This document shows, piece after piece, positions 42,237-47,151 of a stretch of DNA of 47,151 bases; position 1 is the first letter of the stretch, and the number at the start of each line of letters is the position of its first letter. The DNA is from Syntrophomonas sp. UBA1368 (GTDB lineage: Bacteria > Bacillota > Syntrophomonadia > Syntrophomonadales > Syntrophomonadaceae), in contig DBRM01000079.1 of NCBI GenBank assembly GCA_002305965.1, positions 29,626-76,776 of the forward strand, in the 5' to 3' direction. Under the pieces are notes generated by a model. The model searched no databases. It saw only the letters and a list, made by a program, of their open reading frames with translations, and had not been told where the DNA came from. The translations under genes and the position numbers were made by a program.

Positions 42237-42845
42237 TTATTGCCGGATCATTTCCAGCGGAGGGCCTTCCCGCTCCAGGACATGGCGGGCAAAGATTTCG
42301 TCCTTAAGCCACATTTCCTGCTCATCCCCGTCCAGGATCACCGGCATCCGGTCATGAACCGGCTGCACCCACCGGTTGGCATCAGTAGTCAGGATCACAA
42401 AGGCCGGTATAGTGACACCTTCCTTTTTATACACCGAATATAACCCGGCCATATAGAGCATGGGGCTTTCAGCCCGGCGGAAGATATATTTGTCTTTGTA
42501 CTTCTTGTTTCCCTCATGGCGCCATTCATAAAAACCACTGGCCGGTATGATACAGCGCCGCTCCTGCAAAGCCTGGCGGAACATCCCCTTTTCTGCCGCT
42601 GTTTCACGGCGGGCATTGATTATGACTCCGCTTCCCTGCCAGCGGGGGAAACCCCAGGTAAATATATAGGGCCGGGGCGCTTCTGCTTCCAGGGCAATCA
42701 CCGGCACCATATCGGTGGGGAAAATTTCACCGGTTTTCATTTGGCTCAGTTCAGGTCTGCCGGCATATCGGCGATTGATCTCGCGGATGATTTCCCGCAT
42801 CTCAATGATTTCTTCTTCCATGGAAATCAAATAACGGCCGCACAT
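42237..42845 (-). CDS. SOS response-associated peptidase (SRAP, YedK/HMCES)
   Basis: A 202-residue SRAP protein that forms a stable thiazolidine crosslink with abasic sites in single-stranded DNA and shields them. The catalytic Cys2 is present once the initiator Met is removed (MCGRYLIS), so ATG 42845 must be the start; an ATG nine bases upstream would displace it. Further marks: NARRETAAEKGMF, CIIPASGFYEWRH (with the conserved Glu) and PVHDRMPVIL (His). It is the last gene of a tight operon behind a Y-family polymerase, one base after the stop of the 87-residue gene. The LexA box upstream of the polymerase therefore probably controls it too. Confidence 0.93.
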   Translation of the reverse strand: MCGRYLISMEEEIIEMREIIREINRRYAGRPELSQMKTGEIFPTDMVPVIALEAEAPRPYIFTWGFPRWQGSGVIINARRETAAEKGMFRQALQERRCIIPASGFYEWRHEGNKKYKDKYIFRRAESPMLYMAGLYSVYKKEGVTIPAFVILTTDANRWVQPVHDRMPVILDGDEQEMWLKDEIFARHVLEREGPPLEMIRQ

Positions 42846-42846
42846 G

Positions 42847-43110
42847 TTAACCACCCTTCCTTTCCATAAACCAGCGGTCTTCTTCCAGGAAAAGATACAC
42901 CTCTTTGCCTGCTACTTTACAGGTATAGCGGATCCCTGTGCCCCCTGCCTTGAGGCTGGCAGCCCGGCGGATATCCGTGACCCGGTCTATTTCATACTCC
43001 CGCCCGTCTTCCCATACCAACGAGATGGGCTTAAACCCGCCGTCGGGATAAAAAACAGCCTTGACGCTGACATATATTTTATTAGGATTATTATAGCTTT
43101 TTTCTTTCAT
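42847..43110 (-). CDS. Conserved small protein in Y-polymerase operon
   Basis: An 87-residue, beta-rich protein that I know only as a conserved companion of Y-family polymerase genes. Visible features: IYVSVKAVFYPDGGF, LVWEDGREYEIDRVTDIRRA, and GIRYTCKVAGKEVYLFLEED. It looks like a small SH3-like barrel; the regular strands and the D-G-R-x-Y-E-I-D-R motif are the best marks. It starts inside the polymerase stop (TGATG overlap) and ends one base before the SRAP start, so it is translated with both. A role in translesion synthesis is inferred from position only. Confidence 0.8.
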   Translation of the reverse strand: MKEKSYNNPNKIYVSVKAVFYPDGGFKPISLVWEDGREYEIDRVTDIRRAASLKAGGTGIRYTCKVAGKEVYLFLEEDRWFMERKGG

Positions 43111-44366
43111 CAGGATAATTTCCCTCCCTTAAAAAATGCTACCGGATGGATCACATGATCTTCCTTGGGATTGATGAGGCCTAAATCAACATCCCTTAAC
43201 AGCACCGCCCGCTGCACGGAAAAATGGCCGAAACGGCGGCGCAATACGTCCACCGTTTCTTCCAATTTTTCTTGTTTCATCCGTCTTTCTTCATCTTCGA
43301 ACAGTGAAAGCTGCTCTTCCCCGTGGGCGGGTATCAAGTCGCACCCGCGTACCCCCGCACTGCGGATTGGTCTTTCCCAGTCATATTTGGCGGAGAAAAT
43401 CTGCATGGCCTTTTCCGCCAGCGCTGAAGAAACATTGGTGGGCTGAGAAAGCTTCCCCTGGGCTTCAAAGCTGAACAAGGTATTGTCCCGGATATGGATC
43501 TGGACCGTGCGGCACTTGAATCCGTGTTCCCGCATACGTGCTGCCACGCTTTCACTTAAAACATAAAAGATCATCTGCACATCGTTATTATTTCTTAAAT
43601 CCCGGGGAGTGGTAATGCTGTTGCCCACGCTTTTGATCACCCCTTCCTCCCCCAGGCGGGTCACCGGCGAAGCGTCCTGCCCATTGGCAAAGGACCACAG
43701 AACTTCTCCCCACTTGCCCAGCATGGAGCGCAGCAACCGGGGGCTGGCATTGGCAATGTCGCCAATAGTTTTGATCCCATAGCGGAAAAGCTTGCGCTGG
43801 GTAGCCCGGCCCACATAGAGCAGATCCTCAGCCGGCAGGGGCCAGACAGTATCTTTATAATTATCCCTGGTAATGACCGTGGTAGCATCGGGCTTTTTCA
43901 TATCACTGCCCAGTTTGGCAAATATTTTATTATAACTGACCCCCACCGATGCAGTAACGCCCATTTCCGTCTTAATCCTCTCCCTGATTTCATCGGCGAT
44001 TTGAATACCGTTTCCGCATATACCACTGTGGGCCACATCCAGCCAGGCTTCATCCAGGCCAAAAGGTTCGATCTGATCGGTATAATCCGCATAGATCCCC
44101 CGGGCCAGGCGGGAAAAACGCAAATACAGCGGAAAATTAGGCGTGATCACAATTAGCCCGGGGCATTTTTGCCGTGCCTGCCAGATGGCTTCCCCGGTCT
44201 TGATGCCGGTGGCTTTGGCCGGATAATTTTTGGCCAACACGATCCCGTGACGCGCCTCCGGGTCACCGCATACCGCCACCGGTTTATTGCGTATCTCCGG
44301 ATTATACAGGCACTCTACTGAAGCATAGAAGTTATTGAGATCTGCGTGCAAAATAACCCGCTCCAT
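43110..44366 (-). CDS. Y-family DNA polymerase (DinB/UmuC-like), SOS-controlled
   Basis: A 418-residue translesion polymerase. Motifs: DLNNFYASVEC (first catalytic Asp), FGLDEAWLDV (catalytic DE), SVGVSYNKIFAKLGSDMKKP and a VGRATQRKLFRYGIKTIGD helix-hairpin-helix (about 185-205). A clamp-binding motif, QLSLFED, lies at about 360. The DEAWLD in place of DEAFLD, and the long C-terminus (RRRFGHFSVQRAVLL...), mark it as a different subgroup from the second Y-polymerase of this window. ATG with GAGGAG upstream. The promoter carries a LexA box, and the 87-residue and SRAP genes follow in one operon. Confidence 0.93.
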   Translation of the reverse strand: MERVILHADLNNFYASVECLYNPEIRNKPVAVCGDPEARHGIVLAKNYPAKATGIKTGEAIWQARQKCPGLIVITPNFPLYLRFSRLARGIYADYTDQIEPFGLDEAWLDVAHSGICGNGIQIADEIRERIKTEMGVTASVGVSYNKIFAKLGSDMKKPDATTVITRDNYKDTVWPLPAEDLLYVGRATQRKLFRYGIKTIGDIANASPRLLRSMLGKWGEVLWSFANGQDASPVTRLGEEGVIKSVGNSITTPRDLRNNNDVQMIFYVLSESVAARMREHGFKCRTVQIHIRDNTLFSFEAQGKLSQPTNVSSALAEKAMQIFSAKYDWERPIRSAGVRGCDLIPAHGEEQLSLFEDEERRMKQEKLEETVDVLRRRFGHFSVQRAVLLRDVDLGLINPKEDHVIHPVAFFKGGKLS

Positions 44367-44387
44367 GGTTTAAGGGCTCCTCTTTGA

Positions 44388-44401
44388 CGAACATTTGTTC
44401 T
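44388..44401 (-). promoter_or_regulatory. LexA (DinR) box
   Basis: CGAACATTTGTTCT matches the Gram-positive SOS box (CGAAC-N4-GTTCG type) with one outer mismatch. It lies a few bases downstream of the -10, over the probable start site of the polymerase operon, and 22 bases before the ATG. Confidence 0.82.
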
Positions 44402-44404
44402 ATT

Positions 44405-44433
44405 ATAATAATGGCTTTTGCAATTTAAGTCAA
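44405..44433 (-). promoter_or_regulatory. Sigma-A-like promoter of the SOS polymerase operon
   Basis: On the minus strand TTGACT (44428-44433), 17 bases, TATTAT (44405-44410). The LexA box begins 4 bases downstream, a classic repressible layout. Confidence 0.8.
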
Positions 44434-44476
44434 TGGGAAGCAAAAGGTCGCCTGGCAAATGCGGAATTAGTAGTTG

Positions 44477-44500
44477 GTTGGTTAGTTGGTTAGTTGGTTA
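44477..44500. repeat. Three 8-bp units GTTGGTTA (copy 2)
   Basis: Three exact tandem GTTGGTTA units plus a partial GTTG at 44473-44476, in the 191-base spacer between the two divergent Y-polymerase genes. It is closely related to the array at 37276-37299. Confidence 0.88.
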
Positions 44501-44519
44501 GGGGACAGTTGGCTTCTGC

Positions 44520-44525
44520 TATAAT
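44520..44525 (+). promoter_or_regulatory. -10 element of the second Y-polymerase gene
   Basis: A perfect TATAAT 33 bases before the ATG. The -35 position falls inside or just after the GTTGGTTA array, and no good TTGACA match is there. No LexA box was found for this gene. Confidence 0.55.
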
Positions 44526-44557
44526 TAATATATATTTGCTTTTCCGGAGGGCGATCA

Positions 44558-45739
44558 ATGGCAGAACTTACGAATATCCTGCACGCTGATCTGGATGCCT
44601 TTTTTGCTTCAGTTGAACAATTGGATAACCCCTCCCTGCGGGGTAAACCCGTTGTAGTAGGTGGAAGCCGGCATTCCCGCGGCGTAGTATCCACTTGCTC
44701 CTACGAAGCCAGAAAGTTTGGCATAAGATCGGCTATGCCTGCTGCTCAAGCATACCGGCTTTGCCCTCAGGCCGTGTTCCTCCCGGTCAATATGCCCCGC
44801 TATCAGGAAATGTCGAGACAGGTCTTTGCCATTCTCAGCCGGTTTTCTCCTATCATGGAGGTTCTTTCTATTGATGAAGCTTTTCTGGACATCAGCGGCT
44901 GTTCCCGTCTATACGGCAGTGCGGAAGAAATCGGCCGTCTGATCAAGGAGCAGGTTTATTCCGAACTGGGGCTCGTTATTTCAATTGGTATTTCCTATAA
45001 CAAATTCCTGGCCAAATTGGCTTCCGATATGGATAAACCGGATAGCTTGCGTATTATTACTGAAAGTCAGGCAATGGAAGTATTAAAACCATTGCCGGTA
45101 TCGCGGATCTGGGGAGTAGGACAGAAGACTGAAGAGAGCTTGAACAAACTGGGGATAAAAACCATCGGCGATATTCAAGCCTTGCCAGCCGGATGGCTGG
45201 AAGCCAGAATCGGTTCAGCGGGTCGCTTGTTCTGGGAACTGGCCCATGGAATCGATCAAAGGGCTTTGGAGCCGGAACAGGAACGAAAGTCTCTGGGACG
45301 GGAAGAAACCTTCCCCGAGGATATCAATGATACTGCTTATCTGGAAAAACTCATCGCCCAATTTGCTGCTGAGTTGTGCAGGAAATTACGCCAGGCCGGG
45401 CTCCAGACTGCCAGCGTCACCATTAAGCTGCGCTATAGTGATTTTAAAACCATCACCCGCAGTAAAACTATATATCCCTGCAATTCCGATATGATCGTAA
45501 CCCAGGTAGCCGGCGAATTATTGCATCATGCCTATAATGGCAAACGCCCCCTGCGCCTTTTCGGCTTATCGCTGGGGCATTTGTCACCGGCTGCTGACCT
45601 GGAGCAGGGAAATCTTTTCGAACCTCAGTCTAACGCTGATCATAAAGAAATTGACCTGCTCATGGATGAAATAAGGAACCGCTTTGGAGCCAACGCCATT
45701 AGCCGGGCCAACTTGCTGCCCGATAAGGATACCGAGTAA
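44558..45739 (+). CDS. dinB: DNA polymerase IV (DinB)
   Basis: A 393-residue Y-family polymerase, usual for DinB. It has HADLDAFFASVEQ (catalytic Asp), LSIDEAFLDISG (DE), GISYNKFLAKLASDMDKP, the thumb/HhH segment IWGVGQKTEESLNKLGIKTIGD and a little-finger domain ending in QGNLF, a beta-clamp motif. It copies past lesions in DNA without proofreading. ATG with GGAGGG upstream. It diverges from the SOS polymerase operon and shares its spacer. It differs in sequence enough from that polymerase to rule out a recent duplication. Confidence 0.96.
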   Translation: MAELTNILHADLDAFFASVEQLDNPSLRGKPVVVGGSRHSRGVVSTCSYEARKFGIRSAMPAAQAYRLCPQAVFLPVNMPRYQEMSRQVFAILSRFSPIMEVLSIDEAFLDISGCSRLYGSAEEIGRLIKEQVYSELGLVISIGISYNKFLAKLASDMDKPDSLRIITESQAMEVLKPLPVSRIWGVGQKTEESLNKLGIKTIGDIQALPAGWLEARIGSAGRLFWELAHGIDQRALEPEQERKSLGREETFPEDINDTAYLEKLIAQFAAELCRKLRQAGLQTASVTIKLRYSDFKTITRSKTIYPCNSDMIVTQVAGELLHHAYNGKRPLRLFGLSLGHLSPAADLEQGNLFEPQSNADHKEIDLLMDEIRNRFGANAISRANLLPDKDTE

Positions 45740-45793
45740 GATCAACCCCTGCGTGGCTGGAAAACTATGATTGGCCGTTTTTATGGCTTAAGA

Positions 45794-46108
45794 TTATTGC
45801 AGGGGCTGCTGGAAGTTCATATTAATCTGCTGCTGGATCTTCTGCATCCCCTGATCAAAGAACTGCTGATCAGTGGGATTTAGCATAAACAACAGTTGCT
45901 GCAGTTCCCCCACATGACGCCTTTCTTCATCAGCAATATGGTAAAGGATCTTCTTTACTCTTTCATCCTGGGCAGCCTGGGCATGAGCTTCGTAGCCTAT
46001 AATGGCTTCTACTTCTCCGACGATATCTACCCTGAGCGCCTGGATCAATTCACTGGTATTCATCTGTTTTGGTACATTGGCGATAAACGGGTTTCCAAGC
46101 AAGGCCAT
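45794..46108 (-). CDS. Ferritin-like/rubrerythrin-domain protein
   Basis: A 104-residue four-helix-type protein, short for ferritin (about 160). The iron-site pattern is ALRVDIVGEVEAIIGYEAHA (E...E...Y..H) with DEERRHVGEL (ExxH). Such short proteins form dimers of helices and are found as cargo of encapsulin shells or as rubrerythrin relatives; no encapsulin gene is in view. ATG 46108 has AAGGAGG upstream; a frame to 46147 lacks one. The C-terminus is glutamine-rich (QKIQQQINMNFQQ). A role in iron or oxidative stress is inferred. Confidence 0.82.
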   Translation of the reverse strand: MALLGNPFIANVPKQMNTSELIQALRVDIVGEVEAIIGYEAHAQAAQDERVKKILYHIADEERRHVGELQQLLFMLNPTDQQFFDQGMQKIQQQINMNFQQPLQ

Positions 46109-46237
46109 AATGAATCCTCCTTCTTTTACTTGCTGTTGGCTGGTCAAAGGCTATGCCATGCCTTTATTATTTGACTTTCCAACTGCAAACATACGTAACT
46201 GGAAGCAAATTTGACCCTGCAACATATAACTGCTTTA

Positions 46238-46267
46238 TTCGACTAAACTCAAAGTTTGTTGTATACT
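46238..46267 (+). promoter_or_regulatory. Candidate promoter for the DedA gene
   Basis: TTCGAC (46238-46243), 18 bases, TATACT (46262-46267), 32 bases before the TTG start chosen. Confidence 0.5.
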
Positions 46268-46299
46268 GTTATGAAGAATTTTTGTGTGAGGAAAGACCA

Positions 46300-46956
46300 T
46301 TGGAAATAACCTGGCCCTTGATTTGGGATATCATATTGCATTTAAATGACTACCTGATTTTATTGATCCAGAATTATGGGAATATCGCTTATCTGATCAT
46401 CTTTCTGATCATTTTTTGCGAGACAGGCCTGGTGGTGTTCCCGTTTCTCCCTGGTGATTCCATGATCTTTATCATCGGTGCATTAGGTGCCAACGGTGAA
46501 ATCAATCTTTTGGCGATCGCAGCCCTGATGATGGCTGCTGCTGTATTAGGCAATGAAGTCAATTTCCGTATCGGCAGATATATCGGCCCCATTGTGTTTG
46601 AGAAGGATATCCGTTTCCTGAAAAAAGAATATCTGTACCGTACGCGGGATTTTTTCTCTCGTCACGGTAATAAAACCATTTTTATCGCCCGTTTTTTTCC
46701 CATCATCCGAACCTTTGCCCCTTTTGTAGCCGGTGTCGGAGAGATGGACAAACGCACCTTCTCCATCTTTAATGGTGCAGGCAGTATATGCTGGGTCCTG
46801 GTATTCCTGCTGGGCGGTTATACTTTCGGCAATATCCCCCAGGTGGAAAAAAACTTTACCTTATGTATCTTCGGCATTCTTTTTGCCAGTATGCTGCCGG
46901 CCATATTTGCTGCCTGGAAAGCCAGCCGCAGTAATAAAAAACCTTCCCGGGACTGA
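46300..46956 (+). CDS. DedA-family membrane protein
   Basis: A 218-residue DedA/VTT-domain protein with about five helices. It has the ETGLVVFPFLPGDS motif (about 41-54), GNEVNFRIGRYIG, and FIARFFPIIRTFAPFVAGVG (the basic R...R and G of the VTT core, about 126-145). DedA proteins are phospholipid or polyprenyl-phosphate flippase-like transporters needed for envelope homeostasis. No ATG is in frame near the start; TTG 46300 is preceded by GAGGAAAG and gives the usual length. A longer frame to 46153 would begin far into the spacer. It diverges from the ferritin-like gene. Confidence 0.9.
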   Translation: MEITWPLIWDIILHLNDYLILLIQNYGNIAYLIIFLIIFCETGLVVFPFLPGDSMIFIIGALGANGEINLLAIAALMMAAAVLGNEVNFRIGRYIGPIVFEKDIRFLKKEYLYRTRDFFSRHGNKTIFIARFFPIIRTFAPFVAGVGEMDKRTFSIFNGAGSICWVLVFLLGGYTFGNIPQVEKNFTLCIFGILFASMLPAIFAAWKASRSNKKPSRD

Positions 46957-47099
46957 TTTTTTATCCCTTCCACAAGGCTTAGTCAGTTTATCATTTCATT
47001 AAAATATCCTTTATTTAAAAACAAGGAATAAAATATTTTAATCCGAATATTGGTAAGAGGACGATATATTTTTGCCAACCATTACAGCTTGTTGTTGTA

Positions 47100-47128
47100 A
47101 GGGGATGTTAAAATAATCGACATCCCCT
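47100..47128. other. Hairpin near the right edge
   Basis: AGGGGATGT / ACATCCCCT with an 11-base AT-rich loop. There is no T-tract. The gap 46957-47151 holds no gene; the hairpin could belong to a leader of a gene beyond the window. Confidence 0.4.
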
Positions 47129-47151
47129 AATGTCCTAAATTATATAATAAG

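Noticed and set aside
45746..45805. CCCCTGC / GCAGGGG stem between dinB and the ferritin-like gene
   Set aside because: The loop is 46 bases, there is no T-tract, and the right arm lies in the coding end of the ferritin-like gene.

Overview
The window reads as a chromosomal stretch of an anaerobic, low-to-mid GC Clostridia-type Firmicute, probably close to Syntrophomonas (family inferred). Reasons: a spore small acid-soluble protein, strong AGGAGG ribosome sites, sigma-A promoters, a Gram-positive LexA box, a dnaE-pfkA-pyk block, 3-hydroxyacyl-CoA dehydrogenase plus crotonase, and a single-chain flavodiiron/rubredoxin/NADH-rubredoxin-reductase protein of the five-domain kind I recall from Syntrophomonas wolfei. 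No prophage, CRISPR array, insertion sequence or rRNA was seen; the only RNA gene found is a tRNA-Pro.

Layout. 1-6.5 kb: the 3' end of a nonribosomal peptide synthetase (C-A-T-reductase, cut by the window edge), a membrane GGDEF/HD-GYP protein 28 bp behind it, then a small molbindin. 6.6-8.4 kb: hbd and crt. 8.5-15.4 kb, minus strand: ybaK-like, dnaE, pfkA, pyk, with a large imperfect palindrome just after pyk. 15.5-24.4 kb: SASP, HAD hydrolase, an unrecognised 393-residue protein, rhomboid protease, TauE-like permease, the five-domain flavodiiron protein with a palindromic operator-like leader, a metallo-beta-lactamase-fold protein, a DUF4349 lipoprotein, and a second molbindin. 24.7-32 kb: tRNA-Pro, a DUF4013 membrane protein, two tandem paralogous small proteins, GIY-YIG protein, PPDK regulator, subtilisin-like protease, a 38-residue membrane peptide with its own strong promoter, a radical SAM protein and PBP1A.

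32.4-47 kb: minD-minE-minC (unusual order), topB, fdhD, a repeat-rich spacer, DUF1232 protein, an ABC1/UbiB kinase-like protein, a tiny winged-helix protein, an FAD/Rieske oxidoreductase, and then an SOS region. That region has a LexA-boxed, tightly packed Y-family polymerase / 87-residue protein / SRAP peptidase operon diverging from a second Y-family polymerase. A ferritin-like protein and a DedA membrane protein close the window.

Functional themes are oxygen and peroxide defence in an anaerobe (flavodiiron fusion, ferritin-like protein, FAD/Rieske protein), DNA damage tolerance (two translesion polymerases, SRAP, topoisomerase III), envelope growth and division (PBP1A, MinDEC), glycolysis and short-chain acyl-CoA metabolism, and molybdenum/formate metabolism (two molbindins, FdhD). 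The least explained items are the repeat families around 37.3 and 44.5 kb, the pyk-distal palindrome, the operator-like leader of the flavodiiron gene, the paired small proteins at 25.7-26.3 kb, and the 38-residue membrane peptide.
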